From the NCBI RefSeq assembly GCF_030272615.1, contig NW_026729162.1:102501-132500 (forward strand): a DNA stretch of 30,000 nucleotides. The letters run 5' to 3'. Of this stretch, positions 20,546-30,000 are shown in pieces. Position numbers and translations under genes: made by a program. The notes under the pieces were generated by a model. The model was not told the origin of the DNA and ran no database searches. It worked only from the letters and a program-made list of their open reading frames with translations. The DNA comes from Cryptomeria japonica. Taxonomy: Eukaryota > Streptophyta > Pinopsida > Cupressales > Cupressaceae. Position 1 is the first letter of the stretch. Every line of letters starts with the position of its first letter.

Positions 20546-22896
20546 TTTTAAAATTTCCGTTTTGAAAGATAGTGAGAAAAAGGGAATGCTGGTGCCATCT
20601 TGAGCCCGCCCTGGTGCGCAGCCCAGCCAAGGTTTGCGCACCAAGGTGCCCACCCTGGCGAAGGTGCGCGCCCGGGCAATTAACCCAACTTCCAACTTCG
20701 CGCGCGCCAGGGTGGGAGCGCACCCAACAACCGGGCCTGGGAAGAGCCAATGCGAGAAACCCCACCAAACTCTCTGACAAAAAAAGAGGGGGCGCTCCAG
20801 TAACCCCGCTTCGGAGCGCACCCTGGGCAAACCCAGCCAAGGTGCCCACCCCGGCCAAGGTGCAGGCGAGGTGCGCACCCGGGGCAAACCGGGCTCCGAC
20901 AACGTGCACGCCGCACCTTGGAGCACACTTCGTAGCGCTCCCGGGTGCGCACCTCAGAGCACACCAAGGTGGGCAGCGAGGTGCGCACCTTTGATGCGCT
21001 GCCTTCACTAATTTCCAGAAAAGGCAAAAAAAAAAGGAGATTTTAAAATTTCCGTTTTGAAAGATAGTGAAAAAAACGGAACGCGCGTGCCATCTTGAGC
21101 CCGCCCTGGTGCGCAGCCCAGGTAAGGTGCCACCCTGGCAAAGGTGCGCACCCGGGCAATTAACCCTACTTCCGACTTCGTGCGCGCCAGGGTGGCAACC
21201 GGGCCTCGGAAGAGCCAATGCGAGAAACCCCACCAAACGCTCCGACAAAAAAAGAGGCGGCGCTCCAATAACCCCGCTTCGGAGCGCAGCCGGGGCAAAC
21301 CAAGCCAAGGTGCCCACCCCGACGAAGGTGCACGCGAGGTGCGCACCCGGGGCAAACCGGGCTCCGACAACGTGCACGCAACACCTTGGAGCACACTTCG
21401 AAGCACTCCCGGGTGCCCACCGGCGTTGCGCACCGTGGTGGGCAGCGAGGTGCGCACCTTTGATGCGCTGCCTTCACTAATTTCCAGAAAAAGGCAAAAA
21501 AAAATGAGATTTTAAAATTTCCGTTTTGAAAGATAGTGAAAAAAAAGGAACGCGGGTGCCATCTTGAGCCCGCCCTGGTGCGCAGCCCAGGCAAGGCATG
21601 CGCACCAAGGTGCCCACCCGAGGTGCACACCCGGGGCAAACCGGGCTCCGACTTCGTGCAGGCCGCACCTTGGAGCACACTTCGGAGCGCTCCTTGGTGC
21701 GCACCATGGTGCCCACCAGGGCGCGCAACCCAGCCAAGGTCTGCACACCAAGGTGCCCACCCCGGCGAAGGTGCACGCGAGGTGCGCACCCGGGGCAAAC
21801 CGGGCTCCGACTTCGTGCACGCCATGGTGCCCACCGCGGCGAAGGTGCACGCGAGGTGCGCACCCGGGGCAAACCGGGCTCCGACTTCGTGCACGCCGCA
21901 CCTTGGAGCACACTTCGGAGCGCTCCTTGGTGCGCACCATGGTGCCCACCAGGGCGCGCAACCCAGCCAAGGTGTGCGCACCAAGGTGCACGCGAGGTGC
22001 GCACCCGGGGCAAACCGGGGTCCGACTTCGTGCACGCCGCACCTTGGAGCACACATCGGAGCGCTCCCAGGTTCGCACCAGCGTTGCGCACCTTTGATGC
22101 GCTGCCTTCACTAATTTCCAGAAAAGGCAAAAAAAAACGATATTTTAAAATTTCCGTTCTGAAAGATAGTGAAAAAAACGGAACGCGGGTGCCATCTTGA
22201 GCCCTTCCTGGTGCGCAGCCCAGGCAAGTTGTGCGCACCAAGGTGCCCACCCTGGCGGAGGTGCGCGCCCGGGGCAAACCGGGCTCCGACTTCGTGCACT
22301 GCATGGTGCCCACCAAGGCGCGCAACCCAGCCAAGGTGCCCACCGCAGCGAAGGTGCACGCGAGGTGCACACCCGGGGCAAACCGGGCTCCGACTTCGTG
22401 CACGCCGCACCTTGGAGCACACTTCAGAGCGCTCCTTGGTGCGCACCAGGGCGCGCAACCCAGCCGAGGTGCCCACCCCGGCGAAGGTGCACGCGAGGTG
22501 CGCACCCGGGGCAAACCGGGCTCCGACTTCGTGCACGCCATGGTGCCCACCGCGGCGAAGGTGCGCACCCGGGGCAAACCGGGCTCCGACTTCGTGCACG
22601 CCGCACCTTGGAGCACACTTCGGAGCGCTCCTTGGTGCGCACCATGGTGCCCACCAGGCCGCGCAACCCAGCCAAGGTGTGCGCACCAAGGTGCACGCGA
22701 GGTGCGCACCCGGGGCAAACCGGGGTCCGACTTCGTGCACGCCGCACCTTGGAGCACACATCGGGGCGCTCCCGGGTTCGCACCGGCGTTGCGCACCGTG
22801 GTGGGCACCTCGGAGCACACCAAGGTGGGCAGCGAGGTGCGCACCTTTGATGCGATGCCTTCACTAATTTCCATAAAAGGCAAAAAAAAAACGAGA
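20546..22896. repeat. Higher-order repeat unit 4 (2351 bp)
   Basis: Exact 2351-bp offset from unit 3, with no difference seen. Such identity indicates very recent amplification or conversion, or an assembly effect. Confidence 0.93.
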
Positions 22897-24839
22897 TTTT
22901 AAAATTTCCGTTTTGAAAGATAGTGAGAAAAAGGGAATGCTGGTGCCATCTTGAGCCCGCCCTGGTGCGCAGCCCAGCCAAGGTTTGCGCACCAAGGTGC
23001 CCACCCTGGCGAAGGTGCGCGCCCGGGCAATTAACCCAACTTCCAACTTCGCGCGCGCCAGGGTGGGAGCGCACCCAACAACCGGGCCTGGGAAGAGCCA
23101 ATGCGAGAAACCCCACCAAACTCTCTGACAAAAAAAGAGGGGGCGCTCCAGTAACCCCGCTTCGGAGCGCACCCTGGGCAAACCCAGCCAAGGTGCCCAC
23201 CCCGGCCAAGGTGCAGGCGAGGTGCGCACCCGGGGCAAACCGGGCTCCGACAACGTGCACGCCGCACCTTGGAGCACACTTCGTAGCGCTCCCGGGTGCG
23301 CACCTCAGAGCACACCAAGGTGGGCAGCGAGGTGCGCACCTTTGATGCGCTGCCTTCACTAATTTCCAGAAAAGGCAAAAAAAAAAGGAGATTTTAAAAT
23401 TTCCGTTTTGAAAGATAGTGAAAAAAACGGAACGCGCGTGCCATCTTGAGCCCGCCCTGGTGCGCAGCCCAGGTAAGGTGCCACCCTGGCAAAGGTGCGC
23501 ACCCGGGCAATTAACCCTACTTCCGACTTCGTGCGCGCCAGGGTGGCAACCGGGCCTCGGAAGAGCCAATGCGAGAAACCCCACCAAACGCTCCGACAAA
23601 AAAAGAGGCGGCGCTCCAATAACCCCGCTTCGGAGCGCAGCCGGGGCAAACCAAGCCAAGGTGCCCACCCCGACGAAGGTGCACGCGAGGTGCGCACCCG
23701 GGGCAAACCGGGCTCCGACAACGTGCACGCAACACCTTGGAGCACACTTCGAAGCACTCCCGGGTGCCCACCGGCGTTGCGCACCGTGGTGGGCAGCGAG
23801 GTGCGCACCTTTGATGCGCTGCCTTCACTAATTTCCAGAAAAAGGCAAAAAAAAATGAGATTTTAAAATTTCCGTTTTGAAAGATAGTGAAAAAAAAGGA
23901 ACGCGGGTGCCATCTTGAGCCCGCCCTGGTGCGCAGCCCAGGCAAGGCATGCGCACCAAGGTGCCCACCCGAGGTGCACACCCGGGGCAAACCGGGCTCC
24001 GACTTCGTGCAGGCCGCACCTTGGAGCACACTTCGGAGCGCTCCTTGGTGCGCACCATGGTGCCCACCAGGGCGCACCCGGGGCAAACCGGGCTCCGACT
24101 TTGTGCACGCCGCACCTTGGAGCACACATCGGAGCGCTCCCAGGTTCGCACCAGCGTTGCGCACCTTTGATGCGCTGCCTTCACTAATTTCCAGAAAAGG
24201 CAAAAAAAAACGATATTTTAAAATTTCCGTTCTGAAAGATAGTGAAAAAAACGGAACGCGGGTGCCATCTTGAGCCCTTCCTGGTGCGCAGCCCAGGCAA
24301 GTTGTGCGCACCAAGGTGCCCACCCTGGCGGAGGTGCGCGCCCGGGGCAAACCGGGCTCCGACTTCGTGCACTGCATGGTGCCCACCAAGGCGCGCAACC
24401 CAGCCAAGGTGCCCACCGCAGCGAAGGTGCACGCGAGGTGCGCACCCGAGGTGCACACCCGGGGCAAACCGGGCTCCGACTTCGTGCACGCCGCACCTTG
24501 GAGCACACTTCAGAGCGCTCCTTGGTACGCACCAGGGCGCGCAACCCAGCCAAGGTGCTCACCCCGGCGAAGGTGCACGCGAGGTGCGCACCCGGGGCAA
24601 ACCGGGCTCGGACTTCGTGCACGCCGCACCTTGGAGCACACATCGGAGCGCTCCCGGGTTCGCACCAGCATTGCGCACCTTTGATGCGCTGCCTTCACTA
24701 ATTTCCAGAAAAGGCAAAAAAAAGAAAAAAATGAGATTTTAAAATTTCCGTTTTGAAAGATAGTGAAAAAAACGGAACGCGGGTGCCATCTTGAGCCCGC
24801 CCTGGTGTGCAGCCCAGGCAAGTTGTGCGCACCAAGGCA
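22897..24839. repeat. Higher-order repeat unit 5, internally deleted and truncated
   Basis: Modules lie at 22897, 23392, 23861, 24216 and 24737. The third subunit is 355 bp instead of 633 (278 bp lost near 24072, with short GCGCA-type homology at the join) and the fourth is 521 instead of 754. The fifth module is followed by only about 100 bp before the sequence changes to the G-rich minisatellite of copy B at 24840. Confidence 0.9.
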
Positions 24840-26063
24840 CCCACCCTGGCCAAGGTGGGTCACGGGGTGGGTCCTAGGGTGGGTAACGGGGTGGGTACTA
24901 AGGTGCGTGCCAAGGTGGGTCATAGGGTGGGTGCCAAGGTGGGCACCAGGGTGGGTGTGCACCAACCCTAGCCAGGGTAGGTCACGGGGTGGTTGTCGGG
25001 GTGGGCGTCAAGGAGCCAAGATGGGTGGCAAGTAGCCAAGTTGCGTGCCAAGGTGGGTGTCGGGGTGGGTGCCAAGGATCCAAGGTGGGTGCCAAGGAAC
25101 CAAGGTGGGTGTCTGGGTGGGTGCCGAGGTGGGAGCCAGGGTGGGTCCCAAGGTGAGTGCAAAGGTGGGTGCCAGGGTCAAGGTGAGTGCCAATGTGGGT
25201 TCCAAGGTGCCAGGGTCAGGGTGAGTGCCAATGTGGGTTCAAAGGTGCTAAGTTGGGTGCGAGGTTGGGTGCGAGGGTGGGTGGGTGCCAAGGTGTGCTA
25301 GGTGGAAGCCCGGGTGGGTCGGCATCCCATGGGTGTCGAGTTGGGTGCCTGATGGGTGCTTCTTGTCAAGTTTTAGTCGTCGGGACTCATTTCGAGCCTT
25401 AGAGGTCGTTTCTTGTCCGGTTGCCCTGTCTTCGACCTGGGAACCCAATTTTGGTCCTCGGGTCCCATTTTTTTTTGTCTCGCATCCCACTTTTGGCCTG
25501 TGGCCTTTTCGGGGTCGATTCTCGTTTTGGGCATCAGAGCATGTTTCTTCTCCTAAAACCCAATATTTGTTTATTAAGTCTCGGAACACATTTTTGTTCT
25601 CGTGGACCCATCATGGGTCTTGGAACGCATTTGTGGTCCTTGGGTCCCATTTTGCATCCCGAAACTTGTGTTTTGGTGCTTGATCCCTATTTTGGGTGCC
25701 CACCTTGCACCAAGTGCGCACCCGGGGCAAACCGAGCGCCTTGGTGCACCGGGGCAAGATCGAGCGTGCACCCGAGGCGCCCCGAACATGCACCAAGGTG
25801 CACTCGGCCCACATGTGAGCGCAGGTCGTTGCGCCCGAGGTGGTGTGTGGGCACCGCGTTGCAGACGGGACACTGCACGCACACGACGCCCCCTCCAGGT
25901 GCACGCACGTAGGCCGGGCCGGGTGCACACCCGACGCCCTAGCAAGGTGCGCGCACCCGGGCAGGGCTCACACTTGGCGAACGGGGCGCACTTCGCGAGG
26001 GAGGGTGTGCACCTCGACGGGGGTGGGTGGCCGGGGTGGATTCGCACGTGGGTCGCGGTTTGC

Positions 26064-26091
26064 TAAGTACACACTGCGACAAGCTCATAAC
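26064..26091 (+). promoter_or_regulatory. 5S copy 2 upstream element
   Basis: TAAGTA at -28 to -23 and C at -1, identical to copy 1. Confidence 0.6.
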
Positions 26092-26211
26092 GGGTGCGAT
26101 CATACCAGCGTTAGTGCACCGGATCCCATCAGAACTCCGCAGTTAAGCGCGCTTGGGCCGGAGTAGTACTGGGATGGGTGACCTCCCGGGAAGTCCCGGT
26201 GTTGCACCCTT
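26092..26211 (+). rRNA. 5S ribosomal RNA, copy 2
   Basis: Identical in sequence to copy 1 over 120 nt, including the A box, C box and terminal helix, and in the same + orientation 14309 bp away. Flanks are also identical, so this copy arose by duplication of the whole block rather than of the gene alone. Nothing suggests a pseudogene. Whether one or both copies are transcribed cannot be judged from sequence. Confidence 0.97.
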
Positions 26212-26222
26212 TTTTAGTTTTT
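26210..26222 (+). terminator. Pol III terminator of 5S copy 2
   Basis: TTTTTT followed two bases later by TTTTT, as in copy 1. Confidence 0.88.
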
Positions 26223-27370
26223 CGCCGGGCGTCGCAATGCTATTTGAATAAACCTTTTGCCCGTTTGCGTTCTCGTCGGGGCCGGGCCGGGCCGGGGTGC
26301 GCTGCCCGCACTACCGCGCGCGCGGGGGCGACACCGAGCGCGCACCCGAGGCGCCCCGAGCACACAGGCCACGGTGCAACCCGGGCGTTGTGCGCGCACC
26401 CCGGTGCGCCCGAGGTGCTGCGCGCGCACCCAGGTGAAATCGGTGTGCACCTCGGCCAGTGCGCGCTCGGTCGAGTCGCGCACGTTGGCCAAGGTGCACG
26501 GTGATGTTTCTTACTCTAAGGTTCCGCACCAGACGCCCGGGACAGGTGAGCGAAGCTGGGCGGGGCCGGGTGCGCGGCCGGGGCAGGTGCACGCAGCTGG
26601 AGAGAGCTTTGGAGCACACTTCGGAGCGCACCAATGATGCGCTCCATTCAAAAGTTTCCTGAAAAGGCAAAAAAAGTTGAGATTATAGAATTTCCCACTT
26701 GAGAGATTGTAAAAAAAAAAAATTTAAAATGAAGGAAACGCGGGTGCCAAGGTGTGCGCAGCCCAGCCAAGGTGTGCGCACCAAGGCGCCCACCCTGGCG
26801 AAGGTGCACGCAAGGTGCGCACCCGAGGCAAACCGGACAATTAACCCAACTTTCGACTTCGCGCGCACCTTGGAGCGCACTTCGGAGCGCTCCTTGGTGC
26901 GCACCAATCTTGGGCACCTCGGAGTGCACCATGGCGCCCACCAAGGTGCGCACCCGGGGCAAACCGAGCTCCGACTTCGTGCGCACCTTGGAGCGCACGA
27001 AAGGTGCGCACCATGGCGCCCACCAAGGTGCGCAGCCCAGCCAAGGCGTGCGCATCAAGGTGCGCACCCTGGCGAAGGTGCGCACCCGGGGCAAACCGAG
27101 CTCCGACTTCGTGCGCACCTTGGAGCGCACAAAAGGTGCGCAACCCAGCCAAGGTGTGCGCACCCCGGTCAAACCGAGCTCCGAATCGTGCGCACCAGAG
27201 GTGCACGCCATCGTGCGCACCTTGGAGCACACTTCGGAGCCCTCCTTGGTGCGCGCCGATGTTGCGCACCTCGGAGCGCACCCGGGGAAAACAATGCAAT
27301 TAACCCGACTTTCGACTTCGTGGGCACCTCGGAGCGCTCTCGGGTTCGCACCTCGGAGCACACCGAGGTG

Positions 27371-28391
27371 CCCACCCTGGCGAAGGTGCACGCGAGGTGC
27401 GCACCCGGGGCAAACCGGGCTCCGACTTCGTGCACGCCGCACCTTGGAGCACACTTCGGAGCGCTCCTTGGTGCGCACCAGGGCGCGCAACCCAGCCGAG
27501 GTGCCCACCCCGGCGAAGGTGCACGCGAGGTGCGCACCCGGGGCAAACCGGGCTCCGACTTCGTGCACGCCATGGTGCCCACCGCGGCGAAGGTGCACGC
27601 GAGGTGCGCACCCGGGGCAAACCGGGCTCCGACTTCGTGCACGCCGCACCTTGGAGCACACTTCGGAGCGCTCCTTGGTGCGCACCATGGTGCCCACCAG
27701 GGCGCGCAACCCCGCCGAAGGTGCACGCGAGGTGCGCACCCGGGGCAAACCGGGCTCCGACTTCGTGCACGCCGCACCTTGGAGCACACTTCGGAGCGCT
27801 CCTTGGTGCGGACCATGGTGCCCACCAGGGCGCGCAACCCCGCCGAAGGTGCACGCGAGGTGCGCACCCGGGGCAAACCGGGCTCCGACTTCGTGCACGC
27901 CATGGTGCGCACCGCGGCGAAGGTGCGCACCCGGGGCAAACCGGGCTCCGACTTCGTGCACGCCGCACCTTGGAGCACACTTCGGAGCGCTCCTTGGTGC
28001 GCACCAGGGCGCGCAACCCAGCCGAGGTGCCCACCCCGGCGAAGGTGCACGCGAGGTGCGTACCCGGGGCAAACCGGGCTCCGACTTCGTGCACGCCGCA
28101 CCTTGGAGCACACTTCGGAGCGCTCCTTGGTGCGCACCATGGTGCCCACCAGGCCGCGCAACCCAGCCAAGGTGTGCGCACCAAGGTGCACGCGAGGTGC
28201 GCACCCGGGGCAAACCGGGGTCCGACTTCGTGCACGCCGCACCTTGGAGCACACATCGGGGTGCTCCCGGGTTCGCACCGGCGTTGCGCACCGTGGTGGG
28301 CACCTCGGAGCACACCAAGGTGGGCAGCGAGGTGCGCACCTTTGATGCGATGCCTTCACTAATTTCCATAAAAGGCAAAAAAAAAACGAGA
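27371..28391. repeat. Expanded lead-in to the second higher-order array
   Basis: Eight CCCGGGGCAAACCGGG subunits at 60-140 bp spacing, against two in the first lead-in. Two neighbouring subunits end in CAACCCCGCCGAAGG (about 27709 and 27838), a variant not seen in the first array, marking a private duplication. The longest open frames of the window cross this stretch but are repeat artefacts. Confidence 0.88.
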
Positions 28392-30000
28392 TTTTAAAAT
28401 TTCCGTTTTGAAAGATAGTGAGAAAAAGGGAATGCTGGTGCCATCTTGAGCCCGCCCTGGTGCGCAGCCCAGCCAAGGTGTGCGCACCAAGGTGCCCACC
28501 CTGGCGAAGGTGCGCGCCCGGGCAATTAACCCAACTTCCAACTTCGCGCGCGCCAGGGTGGGAGCGCACCCAACAACCGGGCCTGGGAAGAGCCAATGCG
28601 AGAAACCCCACCAAACGCTCTGACAAAAAAAGAGGGGGCGCTCCAGTAACCCCGCTTCGGAGCGCACCCTGGGCAAACCCAGCCAAGGTGCCCACCCCGG
28701 CCAAGGTGCAGGCGAGGTGCGCACCCGGGGCAAACCGGGCTCCGACAACGTGCACGCCGCACCTTGGAGCACACTTCGTAGCGCTCCCGGGTGCGCACCT
28801 CAGAGCACACCAAGGTGGGCAGCGAGGTGCGCACCTTTGATGCGCTGCCTTCACTAATTTCCAGAAAAGGCAAAAAAAAAAGGAGATTTTAAAATTTCCG
28901 TTTTGAAAGATAGTGAAAAAAACGGAACGCGCGTGCCATCTTGAGCCCGCCCTGGTGCGCAGCCCAGGTAAGGTGCCCACCCTGGCAAAGGTGCGCACCC
29001 GGGCAATTAACCCTACTTCCGACTTCGTGCGCGCCAGGGTGGCAACCGGGCCTCGGAAGAGCCAATGCGAGAAACCCCACCAAACGCTCCGACAAAAAAA
29101 GAGGCGGCGCTCCAATAACCCCGCTTCGGAGCGCAGCCGGGGCAAACCCAGCCAAGGTGCCCACCCCGACGAAGGTGCACGCGAGGTGCGCACCCGGGGC
29201 AAACCGGGCTCCGACAACGTGCACGCAGCACCTTGGAGCACACTTCGAAGCACTCCCGGGTGCCCACCGGCGTTGCGCACCGTGGTGGGCAGCGAGGTGC
29301 GCACCTTTGATGCGCTGCCTTCACTAATTTCCAGAAAAAGGCAAAAAAAAATGAGATTTTAAAATTTCCGTTTTGAAAGATAGTGAAAAAAAAGGAACGC
29401 GGGTGCCATCTTGAGCCCGCCCTGGTGCGCAGCCCAGGCAAGGCATGCGCACCAAGGTGCCCACCCGAGGTGCACACCCGGGGCAAACCGGGCTCCGACT
29501 TCGTGCAGGCCGCACCTTGGAGCACACTTCGGAGCGCTCCTTGGTGCGCACCATGGTGCCCACCAGGGCGCGCAACCCAGCCAAGGTCTGCACACCAAGG
29601 TGCCCACCCCGGCGAAGGTGCACGCGAGGTGCGCACCCGGGGCAAACCGGGCTCCGACTTCGTGCACGCCATGGTGCCCACCGCGGCGAAGGTGCACGCG
29701 AGGTGCGCACCCGGGGCAAACCGGGCTCCGACTTCGTGCACGCCGCACCTTGGAGCACACTTCGGAGCGCTCCTTGGTGCGCACCATGGTGCCCACCAGG
29801 GCGCGCAACCCAGCCAAGGTGTGCGCACCAAGGTGCACGCGAGGTGCGCACCCGGGGCAAACCGGGGTCCGACTTCGTGCACGCCGCACCTTGGAGCACA
29901 CATCGGAGCGCTCCCAGGTTCGCACCAGCGTTGCGCACCTTTGATGCGCTGCCTTCACTAATTTCCAGAAAAGGCAAAAAAAAACGAGATTTTAAAATTT
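28392..30000. repeat. Second higher-order array, unit 1 (cut by window end)
   Basis: Matches unit 1 of the first array at an offset of 14900 bp, including the unit 1 diagnostic bases (AGGTGTGCGC, AAACGCTCTGAC and the extra C), with modules at 28392, 28887 and 29357. One difference is noticed near 29987 (CGAGAT for CGATAT). It continues beyond the window. Confidence 0.92.

Larger units (their letters stand above)
24840..27370. repeat. 5S-bearing segmental duplication, copy B
   Basis: Copy of 10531-13061 at an offset of 14309 bp with one substitution noticed. It contains in order the G-rich minisatellite end with the dense G4 motif (24857-24895), the T-rich spacer, the GC-rich flank, the second 5S gene, its 3' flank and the start of the satellite. 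No protein gene. Confidence 0.95.

Noticed and set aside
13492-24839. Poly-A-containing modules as SINE or retroposon tails
   Set aside because: The modules sit at fixed places inside a tandem higher-order repeat, with no target-site duplications and no Pol III A/B boxes noticed beside them.
26648-29304. Long open frames up to about 700 codons on the - strand, and overlapping frames of over 500 codons on the + strand
   Set aside because: They overlap on both strands and in several frames, follow repeat periods, recur whenever the repeat recurs and have low-complexity content. They are explained by GC-rich repeats with few stop codons.
1-30000. 18S, 5.8S or 25S rRNA sequence
   Set aside because: I looked for conserved large rRNA stretches on both strands and recognised none; the 35S context rests on the promoter-like cores and 5S linkage.

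Overview
The window is non-protein-coding plant nuclear DNA built almost entirely of tandem repeats. The only conventional genes are two identical, intact 5S rRNA genes on the + strand (11783-11902 and 26092-26211). On the opposite strand, thirteen copies of a conserved block containing CTTATATAGGGGAGG match the plant RNA polymerase I initiation consensus TATATA(A/G)GGG. Together these suggest the intergenic spacer (IGS) of a 35S rDNA unit with linked (L-type) 5S genes. The 5S carries GCGTTAGTGCACC and GGGCCGGAG with matching helix changes, which I associate with gymnosperms. L-type linkage is known in Ginkgo, some other gymnosperms, Asteraceae and early land plants. Organism: land plant, probably a gymnosperm; species unknown. 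No 18S, 5.8S or 25S sequence is recognisable, so the 35S identification is inference.

Layout, left to right. 1-849: diverged relatives of the next repeat plus short degenerate repeats. 850-4620: about 20 copies of a 188-bp repeat. 4621-6000: three long promoter units, the leftmost with a strong inverted repeat. 6050-6360: short ATCGGACCCAAATTCCG repeats. 6300-7496: a 311-bp array with one promoter per unit. 7497-8090: a 52-bp array. 8148-9310: a 157-bp promoter array. 9330-10530: a G-rich GGTGGGTGCC minisatellite with G-quadruplex motifs. 10531-13061: a block carrying the first 5S gene. 13062-24839: an array of 2351-bp higher-order repeats. 24840-27370: a nearly exact second copy of the 5S block. 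27371-30000: the start of a second higher-order array. The two 5S genes therefore lie 14309 bp apart in a very young super-repeat.

Model (inference): Pol I would transcribe leftward from the promoters at 4978-9066, with 18S left of the window and the 25S 3' end to its right. The 5S genes would then be antisense to the 35S unit. The IGS would exceed 30 kb, with a spacer-promoter domain on the 18S side and a 5S-bearing satellite domain on the 25S side. The many long open frames on both strands are by-products of GC-rich repeats with few stop codons and are not annotated as genes.
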